From NCBI RefSeq assembly GCF_002261225.1, contig NZ_NEVM01000002.1, forward strand, positions 1,488,001-1,552,000: a stretch of 64,000 bases of DNA, written 5' to 3'. Source of the DNA: Bordetella genomosp. 10. Lineage in GTDB: Bacteria > Pseudomonadota > Gammaproteobacteria > Burkholderiales > Burkholderiaceae_B. The notes beneath the pieces are model-generated. The model saw nothing but the letters and a program-made list of their open reading frames with translations, was not told the origin of the DNA and did no database searches. The position numbers and the translations under genes were made by a program. This document shows, piece after piece, positions 1-7,851 of the stretch; position 1 is the stretch's first letter; every line of letters begins with the position of its first letter.

Positions 1-381
1 TTGCTTCTGCTGGCTGGGATAGAAGTTCAGCCAGCGCAATTGCAGCTCGCCGGATTCGTCGGCGATGGCGGCGGTCAGTTGCCGGCGCGGCCGGTACGTG
101 ACCTCGCAGCGCGTGATCTCGCCTTCGACCTGGGCCGGATAGCCCGGCCGCAGCGCCGAGATGGGGATGACCCGCGTTTCGTCCTCATAGCGCAGCGGCA
201 GGTGCAGCACCAGGTCCATGGACGTGGTCAGCCCGAGCGTGCGCAGCCGCCGTTCCAGGTCGGAACGGGGCGCGGCGCCGTCGGCCTTGTCCGCCTTCGC
301 GCCGGCGGTCTTGCCGCGCCGGGAGGCGGGTTTGCCGTCGGCCGCGGGAGCGGGTTTGCGGGAAGCCGCTGAAACAGGCAT
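1..381 (-). CDS. recG: ATP-dependent DNA helicase RecG, N-terminal part (cut by window edge)
   Basis: The 127 codons read leftward from an ATG at 381 and stay open to the window edge. After about 35 Ala/Lys-rich residues the protein shows the RecG wedge-domain start, including the motif DLVLHLPLRYEDET, then a Gly-Tyr-Pro-Ala segment and an OB-fold-like stretch (LRWLNFYPSQQ). RecG is a superfamily-2 helicase that remodels stalled forks and branched DNA; the helicase motifs lie outside the window. It lies just downstream of ridA on the same strand, so the two may be co-transcribed. The family assignment is confident; the exact start is less so because the N-terminus is low complexity. Confidence 0.88.
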   Translation of the reverse strand, partial: MPVSAASRKPAPAADGKPASRRGKTAGAKADKADGAAPRSDLERRLRTLGLTTSMDLVLHLPLRYEDETRVIPISALRPGYPAQVEGEITRCEVTYRPRRQLTAAIADESGELQLRWLNFYPSQQKQ

Positions 382-437
382 GTCGCGCGTGGGTCCTGCA
401 AGCGGCGCGGCCGCTCGCGTGGAACGATCGATGGGGT

Positions 438-824
438 CTAGATGACCAGAATCGCTTCGACCTCGAACTGGGCGCCCTTGGGCAGGCTCGCCACGCCCAC
501 CGTCGAACGCGCCGGGAACGGCTGCGGAATGATCTCGGCCATGATGGCGTTGGCGGCGGCGAACTTGCCCAGGTCCGTCAGGAACAGGGTGAGCTTGACG
601 ATGTTCTCCAGCGTGCCGCCTGCTTCCTTGATGACGGCCTGCATGTTCTCGAAGGCCTGGCGCACCTGGGCCTCGAAATTCTCGGAAACCATATCCCCGG
701 TGTGCGGCTCCAGGCCGATCTGGCCCGACAGGTAGACCGTCTTGCCGCCATTCACGGCCACCGCCTGGGAGTAAGGTCCCACGGCGGCGGGCGCGGCCTG
801 GGTGTGGATGATCTGCTTGCTCAT
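438..824 (-). CDS. ridA: RidA family enamine/imine deaminase
   Basis: A 128-residue protein of typical RidA (YjgF/YER057c/UK114) length. The start MSKQIIHT, the segment GPYSQAV, YLSGQIG, the middle NIVKLTLFLTDL and the C-terminal PARSTVGVASLPKGAQFEVEAI contain the conserved arginine (R in PARST) and glutamate (VEAI) of the active site between subunits of the trimer. RidA hydrolyses reactive 2-aminoacrylate-type imines released by PLP enzymes. The ATG is preceded by AAGGATCCCCTC on the minus strand, an acceptable ribosome site. It lies 56 bases before recG. Confidence 0.93.
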   Translation of the reverse strand: MSKQIIHTQAAPAAVGPYSQAVAVNGGKTVYLSGQIGLEPHTGDMVSENFEAQVRQAFENMQAVIKEAGGTLENIVKLTLFLTDLGKFAAANAIMAEIIPQPFPARSTVGVASLPKGAQFEVEAILVI

Positions 825-1195
825 GAGGGGATCCTTGAAAGGCGTTGTCTGACTTAATCCTTAGTCTATCGAAGTTTAATCATCAATAGTTGCATGCGAA
901 AGACCTGGACGGGACGGCGGGTGAATGCGGTAGTTGTAACGGACGGGCGGAAAAGGTTTGGCTCCAGCGGCGATTTCGGCCTCAGGACTATCCGATTCCG
1001 GGCTATCCCTCAGGGGGCCTGCTTTCCTCGGGACACGCAAATCGACGGCTTCCGCATCCTCGCAAGCGGGCGAAACCTCCCTGTGCATGGCGGCATCGGG
1101 TTTATCTATGAATTCATCCTGTTTTTCGATTTCACGAATCGGCCTCTACCTGCCTATAGTGCAGCCACAAATCACAATCACAACCGGAGACACTC
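825..1195. other. Divergent intergenic region, no gene seen
   Basis: This 371-base gap separates divergent ridA and the Bug gene at 1196. The open frames crossing it have no recognisable protein and are frame shadows. The part nearest ridA (about 850-890) is markedly AT-richer and is the likely ridA promoter; the stretch 1105-1195 likewise precedes the Bug gene, which has the ribosome site CCGGAGACACTC before its ATG. No specific operator could be assigned. Confidence 0.5.
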
Positions 1196-2164
1196 ATGCG
1201 ATTCACCGCGTCCCGCGTATTTGCGCTGCTGCTGGCCGGCGCCGCCCTGGCCCCGGCGGCACAGGCCGCCGATTTTCCCAACCACCCCATTACCTTCGTG
1301 GTGCCGTTCGCGCCGGGCAGCGCCACCGACCAGATCGGCCGCGCCATCGGCCAGGGCGTGACGCAGGAAAGCGGCCAGGCCGTGATCATCGAGAACAAGC
1401 CGGGCGCCAGCGCCATGATAGGCGCGCAAACGGTGGCGCGGGCCGCGCCCGACGGCTACACCGTGCTGATCACCACCAATACCACGCACGCCGCCAACGA
1501 GCATTTGTACAAGCACTTGCAGTACGACCCCGTGAAGGACTACGCGCCCTTGACGCTGTTGGGCAAGGGGGCCCAGATCATGGTGGTGCGGCCGGACTCG
1601 CCTTATAAGAACGTCCAGGACCTGCTGGACGCCGCGCGCAAGAATCCGGGCAAGCTCAGCTTCGGCAGCGGCAGCTCCAGCAGCCGCATCGCGGGCGAAT
1701 TGCTGCAGCAGATGACCGGCGTCAAGCTGCTGCACGTGCCTTACAAGAGCAATCCGCTGGCGGTCACGGACCTGCTGGGCGGCCAGATCACCCTGATGAT
1801 CACCGACACCGCCACCGGCCTGCCGCAGGTGCAATCCGGCAAGTTGCGCGCATTGGGCGTGACGACGTTGAAGCGCTCGCCGCTGGCGCCGGACGTGCCG
1901 ACCATCGCCGAGGCCGGCGTGCCGGGCTACGAGATGGGTTACTGGTTCGCCGCCTATGCCCCGGCCAACACGCCGCCGGCCGTCGTCCAGAAGCTGCATG
2001 ACCTGCTGGCCGAGGCCACCAAGGGACCGGCGGCCCAGCAGTTCTACAAGCTGACGGGCACCGTGCCGGAAACCTCCACGCCCGCGGAACTGGCAACCTT
2101 CCAGCAGAGCGAATCGAAGAAGTGGGCGAATATCATCAAGCAGGCCGGGATCGAGCCTGAGTGA
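1196..2164 (+). CDS. Bug/TctC-family periplasmic solute receptor (first copy)
   Basis: 322 residues. A signal peptide (hydrophobic residues about 8-22, then AQAADF) is followed by the Bug-family start FPNHPITFVVPFAPGSATD. Family markers are IIENKPGAS, APDGYT, HVPYKSNPLAVTDLLGGQI and LPDVPT-like APDVPTIAEAGVPGYE. Such receptors usually bind small carboxylates for tripartite tricarboxylate (TctABC) transporters or for sensing. No TctA/TctB gene is nearby, so this is an orphan receptor, as is common in Bordetella relatives; its ligand cannot be told from sequence. Confidence 0.9.
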   Translation: MRFTASRVFALLLAGAALAPAAQAADFPNHPITFVVPFAPGSATDQIGRAIGQGVTQESGQAVIIENKPGASAMIGAQTVARAAPDGYTVLITTNTTHAANEHLYKHLQYDPVKDYAPLTLLGKGAQIMVVRPDSPYKNVQDLLDAARKNPGKLSFGSGSSSSRIAGELLQQMTGVKLLHVPYKSNPLAVTDLLGGQITLMITDTATGLPQVQSGKLRALGVTTLKRSPLAPDVPTIAEAGVPGYEMGYWFAAYAPANTPPAVVQKLHDLLAEATKGPAAQQFYKLTGTVPETSTPAELATFQQSESKKWANIIKQAGIEPE

Positions 2165-2319
2165 TTGCTTGATGTGGGTCCGCCGGGGCGGTTCTCCTGT
2201 CTTGCGAGGGCCGTCCGCCAGTCCCGATTCAAAAGAATCGTGCCGAATCGCAGAGGCGCCGCGGCGGTGGCCCGGGTATACAAACAAGCTCCCCCTGACC
2301 GCTTCCGGCGACGCGAGCG

Positions 2320-5300
2320 ATGGCGAACCTTTGCGCTGGCACCCCGACGATCACGGTCCGCGACAACCGTGGACTGGGCGTGCGCACGCTGCGCTACAAC
2401 CGCGGCGCCGAAGGGGCGGTGGCGGCGCAATACGTCGACGCTTACACGCATAACGCTCTGGGGCAGTTGCTTTCGTCGCAGGACCCGCGATTCTTCGGCG
2501 GTTCGACGCTGAACTTTCGCCACGTGCCGGCCTTGTCCGGGCAGGTGCTGGAAACCGTGAGCGCGGACGCGGGCACGTCCAGGGCGTGCGCTGATATCGT
2601 GGGCCGGCCTTTCTGGCACTACAGCCAAGGGCGCGACAGCCAGTTGCGGTCGGATAACGCCCTCACCGTTCGCTGGTATTACGATGCCTTGGGCCGTCCC
2701 GTACAAAGGGTCCGCGCCACCTCGCCGCTTGCGTCCGCTGCGCCCATCACGCTTGCTACGCCTGCCACGTCCACCGTATTCGCTACCTCCACTTCGTCCA
2801 CAACGCCAGGCGGAATGGCCAGCATGCGGAACGTCGGCGCCTGCGATCTTTGGTTCTATGGCGAGGCAAGCGGGCAGCCGGGCGACACCTACGATCCGCT
2901 CAATGCCGGCGACCCGCGCAACGCCAACCAACGCGGGCAACTCCTCCAGCACTTCGATACCGCCGGCCTGCTCGACATGAGTGTGTTGGGCTATAGCGTA
3001 CAGGGGCATGCCCTGCGGCAAGATCGCAGCTTCCTGGCGCTTGCCTGCGACCCCGACAACAACTGGATGGTCAGCGACAACAAGCCGCCTTTCATCGCCA
3101 ACAAGTCGCTTCTGGAGGGGCGTGATCCGTACGCCACGTGCTGGACCTACAACGCCCTGGCCCAGGTGTTGACCCAGACCGATGCCCAAGGCCATCAGCA
3201 GCACACGGGCTACGACTGCGCCGGACGCAAGTATTCAACCGCGGTCACACCCAAGGGCGGCAATCGCATGCCGGTCACCACCGCCATCGTTTATACCGCC
3301 GCCGACGAGATCGACACCCGCAGCGACGCTAACGGAATCCAGGTGGCGTACACCTACGAACCGCAGATTACCGGGCGCTTGGTTTCAATCACGGCATCAC
3401 GCATATCGGAAACCAAGAGACTTACCGACACGCGCACCGAAGGAAATATCCGCAGCAGCATGACTCGCCTCCAGGCCCTAGCCTATACCTACGATGGCGT
3501 AGGCAACGTCACCGCGCTATCCGACGACAGCCCCGGCGCGCAGGTCACTTTCTTCCGTAACCGCGTCGCCACGCCCGACCGCGTCTATGCCTACGATGCC
3601 CTGTATCAACTCACCAATGCCAGCGGCCGCGAGAACTACGTCGATAGCAGCCCCAAGGGCACCGACTGGCCCGGCGGCGCATTCAAGCCATCGACCACGC
3701 CCGACTATCGTCCTTACACACGCGCCTACACCTACGACCTCGGCGGCAATCTCACCTCGACAGGCAGCGCCGACTGGACCGGCGCCATGCCCCCGACCCG
3801 CAAGCTGGTCGTGGGCCGCGCCAGCAACCGCGCCGTCTGCACGGCCAACTACCCGGGACCGACTCCGGACAACATCGACAACTATTTCGACAGCGCCGGC
3901 AAGAGCATCTGCGTGGACGGCAACCCCAACCAGCCCATGTACTGGACGCCGCTGCATCGGCTTTATTGCGTGGTGACCGCCTATCGTGCCCCCGGAGAGG
4001 CGGAACCGGATTGGAACAATAGCGACCGCGAACAATATGCCTACGACGGCGACGGCCAACGGATACGCAAATACGGCAGCAGCAAGGCCGGCAGCATCTG
4101 GAACCATACCGACACGCGCTATCTCCCCGGCCTGGAGCTGCGCAGCGACACCGGCACAGGAGAACAACTGGAAGTGATCGTGCTGGACGACGGCGCGCGG
4201 ATATTGAACTGGCCCGCCGGCACGGCCAAGCCTTCAGACATCCCCAACCTGCAACTGCGCTACCAATACAGCGACCGCCAACAATCCTGCATGGTCGAAA
4301 CCGACCAGGACGGCAACCTCATCACCCGCGAGGAGTACTACCCCTACGGCGGCACGGCGGTGCTGACATCGCGCACCGACAGCGAGGTCAAATACAAATT
4401 CATCCGCTATTCCGGCAAGGAGCGCGACGCCACCGGGTTCTACTACTACGGCTTGCGCTATTACCAGCCGTGGACAGGACGATGGATAAGCCCGGACCCC
4501 GCCGGCGCCACGGATGGCCTCAACCTGTATCGCGCCATGGGCAACAACCCGGCGACCATGACAGACGCGTTCGGGACCGTTCACGACGACCCGGAAGACG
4601 GCGGCCCAGCAGCCCACGCCAGCGTGTTACGCACATTCCGCCCGGCCCCGTCGACATTCGACTATAGAGCGCTCCAGGCCCCGGATGCCCTGATCATCTT
4701 CGAAAGCGTCATCAGGATCGTGGAGGAAGTCGCACAGGCCGAGGGCCCTTCTGCCGCACTGGTAAACCAGGATGACTCAAGAGACATGCATGGACGCTCA
4801 ACCACGGCGCAAGCATCCCAGGCGGCCAGGAGCGACGACGAAAGAAGGGAATTCGTGGCGAAGGCATTTGACCATCGAATAAGCTCGGGAACCGATGATG
4901 GCTTCAGCGGATACACAACCACGGTCCTCTCACGACCTAACGGCACCTATCCCTCGCCTCCGGAATCGAGCAGGGTGTACGGGGAACCGAAAAGCGTGTT
5001 CCGAACTGCGTTTGCCGACGATAAGGTCACCATCGAGCTGGCGTTCCGGCAAGAGAAAACATCGGATTACTTCGGAAGCGATGTGTTCGCCTATCAGGCC
5101 TCTCGCGTCGCGGGATTCGATGCGAAACGCATACGCATCATCGAATACTCGCACGTCGTAAACTTCCACACACGCAGCGAGACAGAACAATACCTGGGCG
5201 CGTTCTCCACCGGTTTCCACGATCATCGCACCACCGAGGATATGGGGAGGGCATTCCTGGAAAAAACGGATAACGGAAGGTTTACCCAGAGAATGCTTCA

Positions 5301-5475
5301 ACACCTCGGCAAGGAAGCAATCAGCGTATGGCGTTTCGATTACGCGGCCGCGCACCGCGCCGCGCGCACCGTCAAGAGACAGGCCATGAGCCGCAATCTG
5401 GAAGCCAATTTCTACGTCTTCCTGCAAGACGCCACTCGCCCCCGTCGCCAAACGCCCCGGCAAGCGCCGGCATAA
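2320..5475 (+). CDS. Tc-toxin complex C subunit (TccC-like Rhs protein) with unknown C-terminal effector domain
   Basis: 1051 residues. The N-terminus (TPTITVRDNRGLGVRTL) matches the start of TccC-type proteins, and YD-rich Rhs repeats run to about residue 750. The core end is highly conserved: EEYYPYGGTAVL (about 670), FIRYSGKERDATGFYYYG (about 693-711), RWISPDPAGATDGLNLYR (721-738) and NNPATMTDAFG (742-752). In characterised TcC proteins this region is an aspartyl autoprotease that releases the C-terminal toxin into the Rhs cocoon; D726, D732 and D749 are candidate catalytic aspartates. Residues about 753-1051 are the variable effector, which I do not recognise. The only in-frame upstream barrier is a TGA at 2296, so the ATG at 2320 gives a complete protein with no signal peptide. 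No TcA or TcB gene, and no immunity-like small gene, lies beside it. Base composition is less GC-rich than the flanks, most clearly in the effector part, which suggests transfer. Confidence 0.88.
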   Translation: MANLCAGTPTITVRDNRGLGVRTLRYNRGAEGAVAAQYVDAYTHNALGQLLSSQDPRFFGGSTLNFRHVPALSGQVLETVSADAGTSRACADIVGRPFWHYSQGRDSQLRSDNALTVRWYYDALGRPVQRVRATSPLASAAPITLATPATSTVFATSTSSTTPGGMASMRNVGACDLWFYGEASGQPGDTYDPLNAGDPRNANQRGQLLQHFDTAGLLDMSVLGYSVQGHALRQDRSFLALACDPDNNWMVSDNKPPFIANKSLLEGRDPYATCWTYNALAQVLTQTDAQGHQQHTGYDCAGRKYSTAVTPKGGNRMPVTTAIVYTAADEIDTRSDANGIQVAYTYEPQITGRLVSITASRISETKRLTDTRTEGNIRSSMTRLQALAYTYDGVGNVTALSDDSPGAQVTFFRNRVATPDRVYAYDALYQLTNASGRENYVDSSPKGTDWPGGAFKPSTTPDYRPYTRAYTYDLGGNLTSTGSADWTGAMPPTRKLVVGRASNRAVCTANYPGPTPDNIDNYFDSAGKSICVDGNPNQPMYWTPLHRLYCVVTAYRAPGEAEPDWNNSDREQYAYDGDGQRIRKYGSSKAGSIWNHTDTRYLPGLELRSDTGTGEQLEVIVLDDGARILNWPAGTAKPSDIPNLQLRYQYSDRQQSCMVETDQDGNLITREEYYPYGGTAVLTSRTDSEVKYKFIRYSGKERDATGFYYYGLRYYQPWTGRWISPDPAGATDGLNLYRAMGNNPATMTDAFGTVHDDPEDGGPAAHASVLRTFRPAPSTFDYRALQAPDALIIFESVIRIVEEVAQAEGPSAALVNQDDSRDMHGRSTTAQASQAARSDDERREFVAKAFDHRISSGTDDGFSGYTTTVLSRPNGTYPSPPESSRVYGEPKSVFRTAFADDKVTIELAFRQEKTSDYFGSDVFAYQASRVAGFDAKRIRIIEYSHVVNFHTRSETEQYLGAFSTGFHDHRTTEDMGRAFLEKTDNGRFTQRMLQHLGKEAISVWRFDYAAAHRAARTVKRQAMSRNLEANFYVFLQDATRPRRQTPRQAPA

Positions 5476-5504
5476 AAGCCGATGCCCTGCCCGGGCCGGC
5501 CGGA

Positions 5505-6281
5505 TTACTTCTCGACGAAGGCCCGTTCCACGACGTAGTCGCCCGGCTGGCCGACGCCCGGCGACACGACGAAGCCGCGCTTGTCCAGCATGGCGCTGAT
5601 GTCGGCCAGCATGTGCGGGCTGCCGCAGATCATGGCGCGGTCGTTTTCGGGGCTCAGGGGTGGCAGGCCGATGTCCTCGAACAGCTTGCCGTTCTCGACC
5701 AGTTCCGTAATGCGGCCCTGGTTGCGGAAGGGCTCGCGCGTGACGGTCGGGTAATAGACCAGCTTGCCGTTGACCATGTCGCCGAAGAACTCGTTGGCCG
5801 GCAGCTCGTTCTGGATGTAGTCGGCGTAGGCCAGTTCGCTGACCCAGCGCACGCCATGCACCAGCACGACCTTTTCGAAGCGTTCGTAGACGTCCGGGTC
5901 CTTGATGATGCTCATGAACGGCGCCAGGCCGGTGCCGGTGCCGAACAGGTACAGGTGCTTGCCGGGCTTCAGGTCGTCCACCACCAGCGTGCCCACCGGC
6001 TTGCGGCTGACCAGGATGGTGTCGCCTTCCTTCAGGTGCTGCAGGCGCGAGGTCAGCGGGCCGTCGGGCACCTTGATGCTGAGGAATTCGAGGTTCTCTT
6101 CGTAGTTCGCGCTGGCGATGCTATACGCGCGCAGCAGGGGCTTGCCCTCCACTTCCAGGCCGATCATGACGAAATGGCCGTTGTGGAAGCGCAGCGCCGC
6201 GTCGCGGGTGGTCTTGAAGGAGAAAAGGGTGTCGTTCCAGTGGTGCACGCTCAAGACGCGCTCGGTGTTGAAGGCTGCCAT
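5505..6281 (-). CDS. fpr: Ferredoxin/flavodoxin--NADP(+) reductase
   Basis: 258 residues from the ATG at 6281. FAD-binding markers are LLRAYSIASANYEE and LEFLSIKVPDGPLTS; NADP-binding markers are YLFGTGTGLAPFMSII and MICGSPHML, and the C-terminus is VERAFVEK, close to family length for the bacterial Fpr subclass. It exchanges electrons between NADPH and ferredoxin or flavodoxin in the cytoplasm. A longer frame reaches 6356 but begins in non-homologous sequence. It faces the Tc-toxin gene with a 29-base gap. A candidate Fur-like palindrome lies about 125 bases upstream. Confidence 0.93.
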   Translation of the reverse strand: MAAFNTERVLSVHHWNDTLFSFKTTRDAALRFHNGHFVMIGLEVEGKPLLRAYSIASANYEENLEFLSIKVPDGPLTSRLQHLKEGDTILVSRKPVGTLVVDDLKPGKHLYLFGTGTGLAPFMSIIKDPDVYERFEKVVLVHGVRWVSELAYADYIQNELPANEFFGDMVNGKLVYYPTVTREPFRNQGRITELVENGKLFEDIGLPPLSPENDRAMICGSPHMLADISAMLDKRGFVVSPGVGQPGDYVVERAFVEK

Positions 6282-6404
6282 ATCGGATAGGAAGATGCGC
6301 GGATAAGGAGATGCGTCGCGGCAACTCCTTGGAGCCGTCGCCGCCGGCCCGCGCAAAAAGGACGCGCCGAGCCATTAAAGGAATTTCCGATTTTAGCGCT
6401 TTTT

Positions 6405-6423
6405 GATGATAAACGTTCTCATT
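6405..6423. promoter_or_regulatory. Weak Fur-like palindrome upstream of fpr
   Basis: The 19 bases gatgataaacgttctcatt contain the imperfect inverted repeat TGATAA/TTCTCA with one arm mismatch. It lies in an AT-rich patch upstream of fpr. It matches the classical Fur 19-mer at only about half of its positions, so this is a tentative call. Confidence 0.3.
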
Positions 6424-6532
6424 GGCGGCTTTGGTTTAGACGCATTCGGCATGTGCTTATGCCAAATGTGACCGGCGGCAAGGCAGTGACGGGCCCCGAA
6501 CGGCCGATGCCGTGTCGCCGGCGCGGCCGCCC

Positions 6533-6646
6533 TCACCCTTGCGCCGGTTCCACCGTCCAGTTTTCCAGCCGCAGCCCCGGCACCCGCTGAAACTCGCGCT
6601 CGTTAATCAGCTCCATCGCGGTGACGGCGTAAAAAGACACGCTCTT
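6533..6646 (-). pseudogene. Remnant of a VapC-type PIN-domain toxin (C-terminal end only)
   Basis: Read on the minus strand, about 37 codons end at a TGA (6533-6535) and give ELINEREFQRVPGLRLENW, the hallmark C-terminus of VapC RNases (consensus T-N-x-R-E-F-x-R-V-P-G-L-x-x-x-N-W). The catalytic aspartates and the rest of the PIN domain are absent upstream and no VapB antitoxin is visible. It is a decayed toxin-antitoxin fragment between fpr and fbpA. Confidence 0.6.
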
Positions 6647-6737
6647 CTTTTTCGCGGGTTGGTCCCGCGCCACGCCAGATTCCTTACATTAAGTTGAACG
6701 AACGGGAACTTCCTGCTATCTTGCGGCTTCCGCGTTT

Positions 6738-6756
6738 TGAGAATCATTTTCGTTAC
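6738..6756. promoter_or_regulatory. Fur-box-like operator upstream of fbpA
   Basis: The sequence tgagaatcattttcgttac resembles the Fur consensus (GAGAATCATT core). It lies about 55-70 bases upstream of the fbpA start, where iron-responsive repression of a ferric transporter is expected. The assignment is by motif and context only. Confidence 0.55.
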
Positions 6757-6808
6757 TGGATTCTCAGCCCTGCCGCCGCCGCGCGGCGCGATTGCCAGGA
6801 GATCCCCC

Positions 6809-7837
6809 ATGTCCCCCACCCTGCCCCGTCTCGTCCCGCTGCTCGCGCTCCTGGCGCTGGCCGCCGCCACGCCCGCGCACGCCGCCGAGGAAGTCACCCT
6901 TTACACCACCCGCGAACCCAAGCTGATCCAGCCGCTGCTGGACGCCTATGCCAAGGAAAGCGGCGTCAAGGTCAACACCGTGTTCGTCAAGGACGGCCTG
7001 CTGGAGCGCGTCAAGGCCGAGGGTGAAAAGTCCCCCGCCGACGTGCTGATGACGGTGGACATCGGCAACCTGATGGACCTCGTCGACGGCGGCGTCACGC
7101 AGCCCGCGCCGTCGCCCGAGATCGAGGCCGCCGTGCCGGCCAACCTGCGCGGCGCCGGCGGCGCCTGGTACGCCCTGTCGCTGCGCGACCGCGTGCTCTA
7201 TGCCGAGAAAGACCTGCCCCTGGACAGCTTCCGCTACGAAGACCTGGCCGATCCGAAATGGAAGGGCAAGGTCTGCATCCGCTCGGGCCAGCACCCCTAC
7301 AACACCGGCCTGGTGGCGGCGATGATCGCCCACGACGGCGCCGAGGCCACGGAAAAATGGCTGCGCGGCGTCAAGGCCAACCTGGCGCGCAAGGCGACCG
7401 GCGGCGACCGCGACGTGGCGCGCGACATACTCGGGGGCATCTGCGACATCGGCCTGGCCAACGCCTACTACGCGGGCCACATGAAGAACGCCGAAGCCGG
7501 CAGCGACGCGCGCAAGTGGGGCGACGCCATCAAGGTCATCCGTCCCACCTTCATCGAGGGCGACGGCACCCACGTCAATATCAGCGGCGCGGCCGTGGCG
7601 CGCCACGCGCCGCACAAGGAAGGCGCGGTCAAGCTGCTGACCTACCTGGTGTCGGCGCCGGCCCAGGCCCTCTATGCCCAGGCCAACTATGAATACCCGG
7701 TGCGCGCCGGCGTGCAGCTCGACCCGGTGGTCGCGTCCTTCGGCCCGCTGAAGGTCGATACGCTGCCGGTGGCCGACATCGCCCGCTATCGCAAGCAGGC
7801 CAGCGAACTGGTCGACAAGGTCGGCTTCGACCAGTAA
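6809..7837 (+). CDS. fbpA: Ferric iron ABC transporter, periplasmic binding protein
   Basis: 342 residues from the ATG at 6809, which has AGGAG 8 bases upstream. A signal peptide ends near residue 24-25 (AHAAEE). The mature start VTLYTTREPKL and the segment GLANAYYAGHM, with adjacent tyrosines Y220-Y221 of the precursor, match the Fe(III)-ligating tyrosine pair of FbpA/SfuA/FutA proteins. It captures ferric ion in the periplasm for the permease 14 bases downstream. A longer frame starting at 6737 would begin inside the proposed Fur box and is rejected. Confidence 0.9.
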   Translation: MSPTLPRLVPLLALLALAAATPAHAAEEVTLYTTREPKLIQPLLDAYAKESGVKVNTVFVKDGLLERVKAEGEKSPADVLMTVDIGNLMDLVDGGVTQPAPSPEIEAAVPANLRGAGGAWYALSLRDRVLYAEKDLPLDSFRYEDLADPKWKGKVCIRSGQHPYNTGLVAAMIAHDGAEATEKWLRGVKANLARKATGGDRDVARDILGGICDIGLANAYYAGHMKNAEAGSDARKWGDAIKVIRPTFIEGDGTHVNISGAAVARHAPHKEGAVKLLTYLVSAPAQALYAQANYEYPVRAGVQLDPVVASFGPLKVDTLPVADIARYRKQASELVDKVGFDQ

Positions 7838-7851
7838 GCCGCGCGGCCCGC

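Noticed and set aside
2169..2453. Short open frame overlapping the start of the Tc C-subunit gene
   Set aside because: It runs in another frame over conserved TccC-coding sequence and has no homology.
5328..6290. Plus-strand 320-residue frame over fpr
   Set aside because: It is the antisense shadow of fpr, which has full conservation on the other strand.
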